From Ancylobacter pratisalsi (GTDB lineage Bacteria > Pseudomonadota > Alphaproteobacteria > Rhizobiales > Xanthobacteraceae): a stretch of DNA of 64,000 nt. The position numbers were made by a program, and so were the translations under genes. Below, in pieces: positions 19,488 through 28,387 of this stretch. The DNA lies in assembly GCF_010669125.1 (NCBI RefSeq), contig NZ_CP048630.1, positions 3,530,001 to 3,594,000 on the forward strand, written 5' to 3'. Under the pieces are notes generated by a model. It ran no database searches and was not told the origin of the DNA. It saw only the letters and a list, made by a program, of their open reading frames with translations. The stretch's first letter is position 1. Every line of letters starts with the position of its first letter.

Positions 19488-21662
19488 TCAGGCCGCAGCC
19501 TGGGCCTGCTTGGCCTCGCGGCGGCGGCGGGTGAGGATGAACTCGGTGTAGCCGTTGGGCTGGGTGCGACCTTCGAGGATCAGGTCGCGCGCGGCCCGGA
19601 AGGCGAAGCCGTCATAGGCCGGCGCCATCGGCGTGTAGTCGGGATCGTCCGCGTTCTGCGCGTCGACGACCTTGGCCATGCGGCGCAGCGTCTCCTCGAC
19701 CTGCTCGCGCGTGACCACGCCGTGCATCAGCCAGTTGGCGACGTGCTGGGAAGAGATGCGCAGCGTGGCGCGGTCTTCCATCAGCCCGATATTGTGGATG
19801 TCCGGCACCTTGGAGCAGCCAACGCCCTGGTCGATCCAGCGCACGACATAGCCGAGCACGCCCTGGATGTTGTTGTCGAGTTCCTCCTGAACCGCCGCCG
19901 GCTCCCAGTTGCCACGGTCGACAACCGGAATCGTGAGCAGGTCGCGCCGCGAGGCGGGCTGGCGCGTGCGCAGTTCTTCCTGGCGCTCGAACACGTCGAC
20001 CTTGTGATAGTGCAGCGCGTGGAGCGTGGCCGCGGTCGGGGAGGGCACCCAGGCGGTGTTGGCGCCAGCCATGGGGTGCGCGATCTTCTGTACCAGCATG
20101 TCGGCCATGCGGTCGGGCATCGCCCACATGCCCTTGCCGATCTGGCCGTGCCCGTCGAGATGCGCGGCAAGGCCGGCGTCGACATTGTTGTCCTCATAGG
20201 CCTTGATCCAGGGCTGCGCCTTCATCTCGCTCTTGCGCACCATCGGCCCCACCTCCATCGAGGTGTGGATCTCGTCGCCGGTGCGGTCGAGGAAGCCGGT
20301 GTTGATGAACACCACGCGCTCGCGGGCGGCATGGATCGAGGCGGAAAGGTTCGCGCTGGTGCGGCGCTCCTCATCCATGATGCCGATCTTGAGGGTGTTG
20401 TGATCGAGGCCCAGCAGTTGCTCGACGCGGGCGAACAGGTCGACCGCGAAAGCAACCTCCTCCGGCCCGTGCATCTTCGGCTTCACGATGTAGACCGAGC
20501 CGGTGCGACTGTTGCGCAGCGCGGCATCGCCCTTAATGTCGTGGATCGCGATCAGTGAGGTGACGGCGGCGTCGAGAATGGATTCGGGGATTTCACGTCC
20601 CGCCTCGTCCAGCACCGCATCGGTCATCATGTGCTGGCCGACATTACGCACCAGCAGCAGGCTTCGCCCGTGAAGGGTCAGCTCCCCGCCATTGACGCTG
20701 TGATACTGGCGGTCGGCGGCGAGGCGCCGCTCGAACGTATCGCGGCCCTTGGCGACGGCCGCGCTCAGCGTGCCGGTCATCAGGCCCAGCCAGTTGCGGT
20801 AAACGTGGACCTTGTCCTCGGCATCCACCGCCGCGACGCTGTCTTCGCAATCGACGATGGTGGTGACCGCCGCCTCCATCACGATGTCGGCGATGCCGGC
20901 CGGGTCGGAGCTTCCCACCCGGTGGCCGCGGTCGATCTCGATATCGATATGCAGTCCGTGATTGACCAGCAGCACCGAGTTCGGCGTCTCGGCCGCGCCG
21001 CGATGGCCGGCGAACTGGGCAGGATCCTTAAGGCCGACGCGCGCCCCGGTGTTCAGCTCCACCTTCAGCGCCCCGTTCTCGACCCGGTAGGCGACGGCGT
21101 CGACATGGCTGCCGGTGGCGAGCGGAACGGATTCGTCGAGGAAGATGCGTGCTCGCTCGATCACGCGCTGGGCGCGGATCGGGTTGAACGCGCCCGCGCG
21201 GGTGGCGCCATTGTCCTCGGGCAGGGCATCGGTGCCGTAAAGCGCATCATAAAGGCTGCCCCAGCGGGCATTGGCCGCGTTGAGCGCATAGCGGGCATTG
21301 GTCACCGGGACCACGAGCTGGGGGCCGGGAATGCGGGCGAGCTCGTCGTCAACCTTCGCGGTCACGACCTCGAAGGGCTCGGGCTCGGGCAGCAGATAGC
21401 CGATTTCGGCGAGGAAGACCTCATAGGCGGCCGGGTCCACCGGCTTGTTGCGGTGGGCGCGGTGCCAGGCGTCGATCTGCGCCTGAAGCTCGTCGCGGCG
21501 TTCCAGCAACTCCTTGTTCCGTGGCGCGAAATCCCGCACGAGACCGGCGAAGCGCTCCCAGAACGTGGCACCCTCCACCCCGGTGCCGGGGATCGCCTCA
21601 TTATTAATGAAGTCGACAAGTGCGGAATCCACCTTCAGGCCGGCGACGTCGGTGTAGCTCAT
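19488..21662 (-). CDS. glcB: Malate synthase G
   Basis: This enzyme condenses glyoxylate with acetyl-CoA to malate, the second step of the glyoxylate bypass. It is 724 residues from ATG 21662, the usual length of the monomeric G form. Diagnostic blocks are [43 protein letters not shown] (acyl-CoA and Mg/glyoxylate site) and the C-terminal [23 protein letters not shown] precedes the ATG; the longer upstream frame is spurious. It lies 274 bases downstream of isocitrate lyase on the same strand and ends at a strong terminator. Confidence 0.95.
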   Translation of the reverse strand: MSYTDVAGLKVDSALVDFINNEAIPGTGVEGATFWERFAGLVRDFAPRNKELLERRDELQAQIDAWHRAHRNKPVDPAAYEVFLAEIGYLLPEPEPFEVVTAKVDDELARIPGPQLVVPVTNARYALNAANARWGSLYDALYGTDALPEDNGATRAGAFNPIRAQRVIERARIFLDESVPLATGSHVDAVAYRVENGALKVELNTGARVGLKDPAQFAGHRGAAETPNSVLLVNHGLHIDIEIDRGHRVGSSDPAGIADIVMEAAVTTIVDCEDSVAAVDAEDKVHVYRNWLGLMTGTLSAAVAKGRDTFERRLAADRQYHSVNGGELTLHGRSLLLVRNVGQHMMTDAVLDEAGREIPESILDAAVTSLIAIHDIKGDAALRNSRTGSVYIVKPKMHGPEEVAFAVDLFARVEQLLGLDHNTLKIGIMDEERRTSANLSASIHAARERVVFINTGFLDRTGDEIHTSMEVGPMVRKSEMKAQPWIKAYEDNNVDAGLAAHLDGHGQIGKGMWAMPDRMADMLVQKIAHPMAGANTAWVPSPTAATLHALHYHKVDVFERQEELRTRQPASRRDLLTIPVVDRGNWEPAAVQEELDNNIQGVLGYVVRWIDQGVGCSKVPDIHNIGLMEDRATLRISSQHVANWLMHGVVTREQVEETLRRMAKVVDAQNADDPDYTPMAPAYDGFAFRAARDLILEGRTQPNGYTEFILTRRRREAKQAQAAA

Positions 21663-21936
21663 GTGCGGGGTTCCTCCGTTGGTCTGGGAGCCGCCCGTGG
21701 TGACAGGGAACGACTCACTTTGTGCTATGCGGCAAATATTAGATGCGACGCAATATCGCAGATAGTCGGATAGGCGCCCCACGCAAGGGGCGCCTGCTCG
21801 CGGCCGCCACGGAGCGAGGCGGGCCGGCTGGTGAAAATGTCATCCCGGGGCGCCCGGCCAACGCCGGACCGTGAGGCGGGCTCTCCCCGAACCCGCGCCA
21901 AGGCTCGCCACGCTCGCGCCCCGGGACGACAAGCCC

Positions 21937-23235
21937 TCAGAACTGGGCGGTCTCGGTCGATTCCTTCATCGCCGTGGTCGAGCTCATGCCTTCGCTGAGC
22001 ACGGTGGCGATGGCATCGAAATAGCTGGTGCCGACCTCGCGCTGGTGGCGCGTGGCGGTGAAGCCATCCTTCTCCGCGGCGAATTCGGCCTGCTGCAGCT
22101 CCGAATAGGCGGCCATGCCCTCCTCACGGTAGCGGCGGGCCAGATCGAAGGTTGTGTAGTTGAGGTTGTGGAAGCCGGCGAGGGTGATGAACTGGTAGCG
22201 GTAGCCCATCGCCCCCAGCTCGCGCTGGAAGGTCCTCATCTGCGCGCGGTCCATGTGCTTGGACCAGTTGAAGGAAGGCGAGCAGTTGTAGGCCAGCATC
22301 TTGCCGGGGTGGACCTTGTGCACGCCTTCGGCGAAGCGCCGGGCGTCATCAAGGCTCGGCGTCGAGGTTTCGCACCACAGCAGGTCGGCATAGGGCGCGT
22401 AGGCGATGGCGCGGGCGATGCCTGCCTCGAAGCCGCCCTTGTAGCGGTAGAAGCCCTCGGGCGTGCGCTCGCCGGTGATGAAGGGGCGGTCGATCTCGTC
22501 GATGTCCGAGGTGATCAGCCGCGCCGATTCCGCGTCCGTGCGCGCCATGATGACGGTGGGCACGCCCGCCACATCCGCCGCGAGGCGCGCCGCGTTCAGC
22601 GTGCGGATGAACTGGCGCGTGGGCACCAGCACCTTGCCGCCGAGATGGCCGCACTTCTTTTCGGAGGCGAGCTGGTCCTCGAAGTGGACCGCCGCCGCAC
22701 CGGCCTCGATCAACGCCTTGGTCAGTTCATAGGCGTTGAGCTGACCTCCGAAGCCGGCTTCGGCGTCGGCGATGATCGGCACGAAATAGTCGAGCTCCGG
22801 CCCGATGACGCCGTCCGCCTTCTCCATGGTCTGGATCTGGTCGGCGCGGGTCAGCGCCTTGTTGATGCGCTTGACCACGGCGGGGACGCTGTCCACCGGG
22901 TAAAGGCTCTGGTCCGGGTACATGTCGCCGGAAGAGTTGCCGTCAGCGGCGACCTGCCAGCCGGAAAGATAGATCGCCTCAAGGCCGGCCTTCACCTGCT
23001 GCACCGCCTGGCTGCCGGTGTAGGTGCCGAGGGTGGGCACGAAGTCCTGGGTCTGGAGCAGCTCCCACAGCCGCCGCGCGCCGTTCTGAGCCAGCGTGTG
23101 CTCGATGCGCAGCGAACCGGAAAGGCGGGCAACATCCGCGGCACGATAGGAGCGGTGGATGCCCTTCCAGCGATCCGGGGCCCAGGGGGGTGTCGGGATC
23201 CGGTCAGGCGAGGTCTCGCGGATGGTGTCAAGCAT
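21937..23235 (-). CDS. aceA: Isocitrate lyase
   Basis: This enzyme splits isocitrate into succinate and glyoxylate, the entry step of the glyoxylate bypass used during growth on acetate, fatty acids or C2 units. It is 432 residues. The signature [11 protein letters not shown] holds the catalytic cysteine, and the Mg-binding region reads [22 protein letters not shown] and YNCSPSFNW are further conserved blocks. CAGGAAA lies before ATG 23235; an in-frame ATG 33 bases upstream is less likely. A 75-residue gene and a divergent XRE regulator lie upstream, and glcB follows. Confidence 0.95.
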   Translation of the reverse strand: MLDTIRETSPDRIPTPPWAPDRWKGIHRSYRAADVARLSGSLRIEHTLAQNGARRLWELLQTQDFVPTLGTYTGSQAVQQVKAGLEAIYLSGWQVAADGNSSGDMYPDQSLYPVDSVPAVVKRINKALTRADQIQTMEKADGVIGPELDYFVPIIADAEAGFGGQLNAYELTKALIEAGAAAVHFEDQLASEKKCGHLGGKVLVPTRQFIRTLNAARLAADVAGVPTVIMARTDAESARLITSDIDEIDRPFITGERTPEGFYRYKGGFEAGIARAIAYAPYADLLWCETSTPSLDDARRFAEGVHKVHPGKMLAYNCSPSFNWSKHMDRAQMRTFQRELGAMGYRYQFITLAGFHNLNYTTFDLARRYREEGMAAYSELQQAEFAAEKDGFTATRHQREVGTSYFDAIATVLSEGMSSTTAMKESTETAQF

Positions 23236-23426
23236 GGTCGTTTCCTGCGGCTGAAGTGTCGGTGGCAAAAGAACGTGTCGCCGGCTTCGTCGCCGCGGGG
23301 CGCTGTGCCGCGCGCGGCGTCGGGCGGATCACGGGGCGAGGGAGCACGGATGCCGCGGAGGAGGCGGCACCCGTGTCGTGCCAGCCAGCCCGTCCATCGA
23401 GGGCGTGGCGGGCATGGAAGCGCGGT

Positions 23427-23654
23427 CTAGCGGCCACGGCGGGTGTAGGTCGCGGCGACCAGGGCGCTACCGTCGAGCAGCGAACCAACGTCACGGCCCG
23501 GTGCCATCGCAAAGCGGTGGCGGCCGATGCGGTGAACAATGGTGAAATCCTTGTCGGCGAGACCTTCCGCCTGGAAGGCCCGACCGATCTCCTCGGCGTC
23601 GCCGCCGACGATGGTGACGAATTCCTCGTCGCCGTTGTGATGGTGCTGTCTCAT
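23427..23654 (-). CDS. 75-residue protein of unknown function upstream of aceA
   Basis: The ATG at 23654 has a near-perfect GGAGGAATTGAC leader, which is strong evidence that it is translated. The protein starts with a His-rich MRQHHHNGDEEF and continues FVTIVGGDAEEIGRAFQAEG, then FTIVHRIGRHRFAMAPG. It has no membrane segment or signal peptide and could fold as a small alpha/beta domain. No family is recognised. It lies between the regulator promoter and aceA on the aceA strand, about 190 bases upstream of the aceA start, so it may be the first gene of the aceA transcript. Confidence 0.6.
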   Translation of the reverse strand: MRQHHHNGDEEFVTIVGGDAEEIGRAFQAEGLADKDFTIVHRIGRHRFAMAPGRDVGSLLDGSALVAATYTRRGR

Positions 23655-23673
23655 GTCAATTCCTCCGCTTGAG

Positions 23674-23695
23674 GTGTGATGTAAAGATTTCACAC
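23674..23695. promoter_or_regulatory. Palindrome GTGTGA-N10-TCACAC in the aceA-side promoter region
   Basis: GTGTGA at 23674-23679 and TCACAC at 23690-23695 form a perfect inverted repeat; the centre is TGTAAAGATT. It lies about 20 bases upstream of the start of the 75-residue gene and contains a TGTAAA half-site of the same type as those next to the regulator. I take it as a likely operator for the divergent XRE regulator. Confidence 0.5.
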
Positions 23696-23750
23696 TCGAC
23701 ACGGAGTCACAAGAAATATAGCAATAAGAGCATGTTAAGCTGAAAAGGCT

Positions 23751-23779
23751 TGTAAAGTTTACAGGCCTGTTTTGTAAAC
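23751..23779. promoter_or_regulatory. TGTAAA operator cluster in front of the glyoxylate regulator
   Basis: TGTAAAGTTTACA at 23751-23763 is a perfect 13-base palindrome. Its right arm GTTTACA (23757-23763) also pairs with TGTAAAC at 23773-23779 across 9 bases. The site ends 18 bases before the ATG of the XRE regulator, so binding there would block its own promoter. Relatives such as RamB bind AT-rich sites of similar kind near acetate genes, which supports an operator role by analogy. Confidence 0.6.
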
Positions 23780-23797
23780 TGAGCAAAGGAGCGGGCG

Positions 23798-25213
23798 ATG
23801 TCCGCCACGGAAACGCGCATTGGCGGCCGGGTGCAGAGGCTGCGTCGGGCCAAGCGCATCTCGCAGGCGGACCTGGCGAGCGCGCTGGGTATTTCCGCGA
23901 GCTATCTCAACCTGATCGAGCACAATCGCCGGCGCATCACCGTGCCGCTGCTGATGAAGCTGGCCGGCTATTTCGGCATCGAGCCGGGCGAGTTGGTGGA
24001 GAATGACGAGTCCCGTCTCGTCGGCGACCTGATGGAGCTTTTCAGCGACGACATCTTCGCCGAGAACGCGCTCACCAATCAGGACATACGTGATCTCGCC
24101 GCCTCCAACCCCACGGTCGGGCGGGCGGTGGTGCGATTGTTCGACCAGTACAAGACCATGCGCGACGCCCGGCGCCGGGGCGGCGATGTGGTGCAGGAGG
24201 ATGGAGGCTATCACCCCGCCACCGACGCGGTGTCCGACTTCATCCAGGAAAACGCCAACTATTTCCCTACGCTGGAGGCCGCTGCCGAGCGCGTGCGCCG
24301 GGATGTGGATGTGGCCTCCGATTCCTTCGAACACGGGCTGAAGACCTATCTGTTCAACGTGTTCGGTCTGAACTGGCGTTCTGCGTCGCTGCCGGCGGGT
24401 ATCGCGCGGCGCTACGATGCGCATGCGCGCGAGCTGATCACCGCCGAAGTCCTGCCACCCGAATCCGCGCTTTTCGCCGTGGCCCACCAGCTTGGCCTGC
24501 TTGCGGCCTCGATGGAGATCGAGGCGCTGATCGAGGCCGGCAATCTCGGTGGCGATGCCCCCGTGCTCACGCGCAATGCGCTGGCGAGCTATTTCGGTGC
24601 GGCGCTGGTGATGCCCTATGAGCCGTTCCTGCGCGCCTGCCAGGAAACCCGCTACGATATCGAGCGCATTCAGCGCCGCTTCCGCACCAGTTTCGAGCAG
24701 GTGTGCCACCGCATGACCACGCTGCAGCGTCCGGGACTGGGCGGCATTCCGCTTCACCTGGTGCGCACCGATATCGCGGGCAACATCTCCAAGCGCTTCT
24801 CGCTGTCGGGCATCCACATCTCACGCCATTCGGGTGCCTGTCCGCGCTGGAACGTCTACTCCGCGTTTCTGCATCCCGAGCGCATCAACGTGCAGATCAG
24901 CCAGATGCCGGAGGGCCAGCGTTACTTCTGCATCGCGCGTTCGATCACCAAGGGCGGGTATCGGCACAACGCGCCGCGCCGGCATCTGTCCATAGGGCTG
25001 GGCTGCCACATCAGCCATGCCACGTCGATGGTCTATTCGGACGGGATGAACCTGGCGGATCCCTCACAGACGGTGCCGATCGGGGTGGGCTGCCGCATCT
25101 GCCCGCGGCTCGACTGCGAGCAGCGGGCCCAGCCGCCGACCGACCATCGTTTCACCCTGAACGAGACCGACATGGCGGAAAGCTTCTACGCCACCGCCCG
25201 TCGCGGCCTGTGA
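23798..25213 (+). CDS. XRE/ScfR-type short-chain acyl-responsive regulator of the glyoxylate bypass
   Basis: This is a 471-residue regulator with an N-terminal Cro/C1 helix-turn-helix (RLRRAKRISQADLASALGISASYLNLIE), a long helical middle, an IrrE/ImmA-like (DUF955) region around residues 200-300 and a Cys-rich C-terminal DUF2083 domain with HSGACPRW, GLGCHISHA and GCRICPRLDC. This architecture is that of RamB/ScfR proteins, which control isocitrate lyase and malate synthase genes in response to acyl-CoA or acetate. In the peptidase-like region the zinc motif HExxH reads HQLGL, so it cannot be an active protease. AAGGAG lies 7 bases before the ATG. It is divergent from aceA and probably represses itself. 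Confidence 0.85.
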   Translation: MSATETRIGGRVQRLRRAKRISQADLASALGISASYLNLIEHNRRRITVPLLMKLAGYFGIEPGELVENDESRLVGDLMELFSDDIFAENALTNQDIRDLAASNPTVGRAVVRLFDQYKTMRDARRRGGDVVQEDGGYHPATDAVSDFIQENANYFPTLEAAAERVRRDVDVASDSFEHGLKTYLFNVFGLNWRSASLPAGIARRYDAHARELITAEVLPPESALFAVAHQLGLLAASMEIEALIEAGNLGGDAPVLTRNALASYFGAALVMPYEPFLRACQETRYDIERIQRRFRTSFEQVCHRMTTLQRPGLGGIPLHLVRTDIAGNISKRFSLSGIHISRHSGACPRWNVYSAFLHPERINVQISQMPEGQRYFCIARSITKGGYRHNAPRRHLSIGLGCHISHATSMVYSDGMNLADPSQTVPIGVGCRICPRLDCEQRAQPPTDHRFTLNETDMAESFYATARRGL

Positions 25214-25406
25214 CCCCTCCTCGGGCAGGCCTATGCCCGCCGGAGAGGCTGCGCTGGGGAATTGACCGCGCCAGCGTGGGCGGGCGCGGCATTGCGGCAC
25301 GCGGCGCCCTGCCGGGCATGGGCGCACGGCTCCGGTCGTCTTCCTTGCCGCCGCGCCTCTTCCCGCCCGTCGGGTGGGCCGAAAGAGCGTTGAGGCGTTG
25401 ACGTGA

Positions 25407-25664
25407 CTACTGCTGGTTGCGCTGGGCCATCACCTGCCGGAGCGCGGACTGGCAGGGCTGCGAGAAGCTGCGGAAATTGTCACGCACACATCCCTTCACC
25501 GCGCCGTTCCCCGGCTGTACCCCGGAGCAGTGGGTGGCGATGTCCTGGCGGCAGGTCTGGACCAGCACCTGCTTCATTTCCGGCGACATGGCGTTCTGCG
25601 CCGAGGCCGCGCCGGCGAAAAGCAGGCCGCCGAACAGCGCGCCGATCATGATTGGATGTCTCAT
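25407..25664 (-). CDS. Secreted cysteine-rich-repeat protein
   Basis: This is an 85-residue protein with a signal peptide (HPIMIGALFGGLLFAGAASAQ) followed by about 60 residues with four cysteines arranged CRQDIATHC and CVRDNFRSFSQPC. This spacing is the Cys-rich GLG1 repeat seen in small exported proteobacterial proteins. The cysteines probably form two disulfides in the periplasm. Function is unknown. GGGAGA precedes ATG 25664. A longer start at 25718 would hide the signal peptide. Confidence 0.7.
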   Translation of the reverse strand: MRHPIMIGALFGGLLFAGAASAQNAMSPEMKQVLVQTCRQDIATHCSGVQPGNGAVKGCVRDNFRSFSQPCQSALRQVMAQRNQQ

Positions 25665-25864
25665 TGGCGATCTCCCAGGGGTCGCGGCAGGCGCGAGAAC
25701 ATAATGGCACGCGAACAACGTCCCGTCGCCGGCAAGGGTTCCATGCCGGTGGGCCGAAGCGTCATTCAGGGTGTTGATTATGGTCGCCTGATGGCGCCGA
25801 CAGCCCGCGCCGTCGGGCGGTTTCGTGCCTGCTGCCGGGACGCGCCTCTGAGGCGCGGCTCGCG

Positions 25865-26158
25865 TCAGTGGACGCCCAGTTCCTTGCAGAGGAAGTCGCT
25901 CACCTCGCGCAGCTCGACATCGTCGACATACTCGCCTTCCTTCATGAACAGCTTCTCGAAGGGCAGGCCCTTGCGCTCGACCGCCTGCTCGATGGCGACG
26001 GCGAACTGCACGACGTCGATCGATTCGAAGGACAGGTCCTCCATCAGCTTGGTCTCTGACGTGATGCCGTTGGGCAGATCGATATCCCAGCCAGCGACCA
26101 TGTCGTTGGCGACATTAATGACAGTAACTTCGACATCCGCACGCGTCGCAAGGCTCAT
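25865..26158 (-). CDS. Stand-alone acyl carrier protein
   Basis: This 97-residue protein has the carrier fold. The phosphopantetheine attachment motif reads DLSFESIDVVQ, with Ser46 in ESID instead of the usual DSLD. Helix III ends with EVSDFLCKEL. It is not the housekeeping AcpP, which has DSLDTVELVM. As the synthase cluster begins here and its second large synthase has no ACP of its own, this carrier could hold an acyl starter, an intermediate or a head group. GAGGGGG lies about 11 bases before the ATG. It is separated by 360 bases from the next cluster gene on the same strand. Confidence 0.85.
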   Translation of the reverse strand: MSLATRADVEVTVINVANDMVAGWDIDLPNGITSETKLMEDLSFESIDVVQFAVAIEQAVERKGLPFEKLFMKEGEYVDDVELREVSDFLCKELGVH

Positions 26159-26518
26159 AACAGACTACCCCCTCAAGGCAGGCTCCGGCTTCTGCCGACG
26201 CCCCCGCCACCCCAGTATGCAATATTCCTCATAGTGCCTGTGCGGCACCTGAGGAAGTCTCAAGACGCTGCAGGCAATGTTCGGGCCGGCGATGCGACGA
26301 TTCTGCCGCACCTGGAAGCAAACATCATGCGGGCGGCATGGTGGCTCGTCCTACAGGACAACGGTACGCCGCCATCGGCATGGCCGAGGTCGCCGCAAGC
26401 CTGCACGTTTGACCCCTCTTTCCGCGCAACAATTCCGCATCATGAAAAGGCCTGACGCGCCCAGCGCACCAGGGCGGTCATTCGTCTTCCGGCGCCTGCG
26501 CGAGGAGGCCGCGCGCGG
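26159..26518. other. Intergenic gap between the methyltransferase and ACP genes
   Basis: These 360 bases hold no coding frame I can support; short frames on the plus strand have no family features or ribosome-binding site. The 5' leader of the ACP gene lies at its left end. A separate promoter for the ACP is likely to be here, but I see no clear -35/-10 pair. Confidence 0.4.
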
Positions 26519-27400
26519 TCAGCGGCGGGCCTTCATTTCCATCCAGTATCTGGGCACGGACTCGATGCCCATTTCATCGAACGCCCGGTCCACCCCCTCG
26601 AACAGGCACGCGGCTGCGATGTCGACGGGATAGCCGCTCATCAGCACTTCCGCGAGGCCACCATAGGCCCCGATGAGCTGGAGGCCGCTGCGCGAGATAA
26701 TCGACTCGCTGCGGCCCACGCTGGTGACCGTCATGCCGGCGGCCGCCACCTTCTCGGCCCAGCCCTCGGGCGACAGCCAGCCCTTGGCGAAGGCGCGCCC
26801 GCCACCCCCACGCTTGCGCGGGATCGGCGGTTCGCCGGCTGCGATGCGGGCCCGGTTCTTTTCGTCGAGAATGATCGCCGACTGCTTCAGCCATTCGGTG
26901 TAGATCGGCTCGCTGCCTTCCGGGAAGGTGCCGACATAGAACAGCGAGTTGAAGATGAATTCGCCACCGGGCCGCAGGATGCGGGCGACCTCGGCAAGGA
27001 ACTTGTCCTTGTCGGGCATCAGGTGGATGGCGTTGCCGATCATGACGAGGTCAACCTCGCCATCTTCCAGCGGCAGTTCGTCCGCGCTCTGCGTGAGGAA
27101 ACAGGCGCCCTTGGCCCCCTCGGCGCGGAACGCTTCGAGGCCGGAAAGCAGACGTCCGCGTCCGGCGAAGGTGCGGCCGGCGATGCCGGTCTGCTCCGGG
27201 TCAAGGTCGACGCCGCAAATGGCGACATCCGGCGCGCGGTCGAGCAGCAGGCCGGAGAGCAGCCCCGTGCCGCAGGCGAGGTCCGCGACGCGCCTCACGC
27301 CGTCAAGATCGATCTGGTCGATGAGGACCTGATTGACGGAGATGTATTCGGGCAGGTTGGCGTAGGATTCGTAGGTCGTGTCGACCAGGTTCAAGCTCAT
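26519..27400 (-). CDS. Class I SAM-dependent methyltransferase
   Basis: The 293-residue protein has motif I VADLACGTGLLSG, the acidic end of strand 2 in GVDLDPEQ, motif II/III around EVDLVMIGNAIHLM, and RILRPGGEFIFNSLF after strand 5. This is the UbiE/Coq5-like branch of small-molecule methyltransferases. The large C-terminal half with an RKRGGGGRAFAKGWLS insert may form the substrate cap. It is the last gene of a coupled leftward operon, 18 bases after the esterase stop, and has AAGGGGGG before its ATG. I infer that it methylates the synthase product (O- or C-methylation); the exact acceptor is unknown. Confidence 0.85.
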   Translation of the reverse strand: MSLNLVDTTYESYANLPEYISVNQVLIDQIDLDGVRRVADLACGTGLLSGLLLDRAPDVAICGVDLDPEQTGIAGRTFAGRGRLLSGLEAFRAEGAKGACFLTQSADELPLEDGEVDLVMIGNAIHLMPDKDKFLAEVARILRPGGEFIFNSLFYVGTFPEGSEPIYTEWLKQSAIILDEKNRARIAAGEPPIPRKRGGGGRAFAKGWLSPEGWAEKVAAAGMTVTSVGRSESIISRSGLQLIGAYGGLAEVLMSGYPVDIAAACLFEGVDRAFDEMGIESVPRYWMEMKARR

Positions 27401-27418
27401 GAGACTGCCCCCCTTCGG

Positions 27419-28387
27419 CTAGGCTCTGGCGGATCGTGAAGCGTCACGCTGTCGAGCACCGACCGAGGGGCCGACGGCGTGGGCGAAGAAGTCCAGCGCG
27501 ACCTCGCCGGCGTCGAAGCCGGTGGTGCCGCGATAGGCCGGCCAGCGCGGCCAGCGATGCCCCTCGCCGGTGACAGCGGCGAAGCGCAGCGGCGCACCGC
27601 CCGGCTGGGCGCTAAAATCCTGGATGTCGACAAAGTGGCCTTCCGGGCCGGCCACACGCACCGGCGCACCGGTCGCGACGGCGCGATTTCGGTGAACCCA
27701 CAGCTCCAGCACGTCCTCGACCGGGATCACCTCGCCGCCATAGCCGCGGTTCTGCCCCCGCATGATCTGCCCGCCATGCCAGGGCATGATCTGGTCGTTG
27801 CGGTCGCAGATGAGCGCGAAGGGCAGGGGCGGGGCCTCGGCGACAGACCGGGCCATGCGCGCGGGCACCGAGGCGATGATGGCTGCCCCGCCGGCGAGAA
27901 GCGCCGGCCGCTCGGCGGCGAGGCGCTCGACGAACATGCCGCCATTGGAGACGCCGATGGCGAAGACACGGCTGGTGTCGATGCGCAGGTCCACGGCGAG
28001 TTTCTCGATGAGGACCTCGACGAAATCGAGATCCTGCGTGCTCTCGCCCAGCTCCGGGCGTCCGTCGACCCAGCCGGTCGGGGCGGAGGGGAAGGCGACC
28101 ACATAGCCGCGCGCCGGCCCGCGGCTCGACAGGCCGCTGCCGCGCGCGAAGCGCTCGATCTGTCCCAGCCCGCCATGAAAGCACAGCAGCAATGGCGCGC
28201 CGGCCGTGGCGCCCGAGGCGTAGACCTCGGCCTCGCGCCGCGCGCCCTGGACGGCGACGGTGACGCGGCGCGGGCGCCGCCCCAGCCGGGGCATGAAAAC
28301 CGGACGTCCGAGCCGCGCCCGCCGGCGCAGCCAGAAGAAGACGAGCAGTATCAGAATGAGGATGAGAACCAGGTTGCCGCCGCGCAT
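27419..28387 (-). CDS. Membrane-anchored PHB-depolymerase/feruloyl-esterase-like hydrolase (LpqC family)
   Basis: The 322-residue protein starts with an uncleaved hydrophobic anchor (NLVLILILILLVFFW) followed by Arg residues. The alpha/beta hydrolase part has the oxyanion region LLLCFHGGLGQ, the nucleophile elbow GVSNGGM, an acid residue in CDRNDQIMP and the histidine in GEGHRWP, so the triad appears complete. LpqC-like esterases cut polyesters or acyl esters outside the cytoplasm. Here it may release, trim or transfer the acyl product at the membrane. Its ATG overlaps the propeller stop as TGATG, so it is translated together with that gene. A secreted relative sits at 62266-63183. Confidence 0.82.
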   Translation of the reverse strand: MRGGNLVLILILILLVFFWLRRRARLGRPVFMPRLGRRPRRVTVAVQGARREAEVYASGATAGAPLLLCFHGGLGQIERFARGSGLSSRGPARGYVVAFPSAPTGWVDGRPELGESTQDLDFVEVLIEKLAVDLRIDTSRVFAIGVSNGGMFVERLAAERPALLAGGAAIIASVPARMARSVAEAPPLPFALICDRNDQIMPWHGGQIMRGQNRGYGGEVIPVEDVLELWVHRNRAVATGAPVRVAGPEGHFVDIQDFSAQPGGAPLRFAAVTGEGHRWPRWPAYRGTTGFDAGEVALDFFAHAVGPSVGARQRDASRSARA

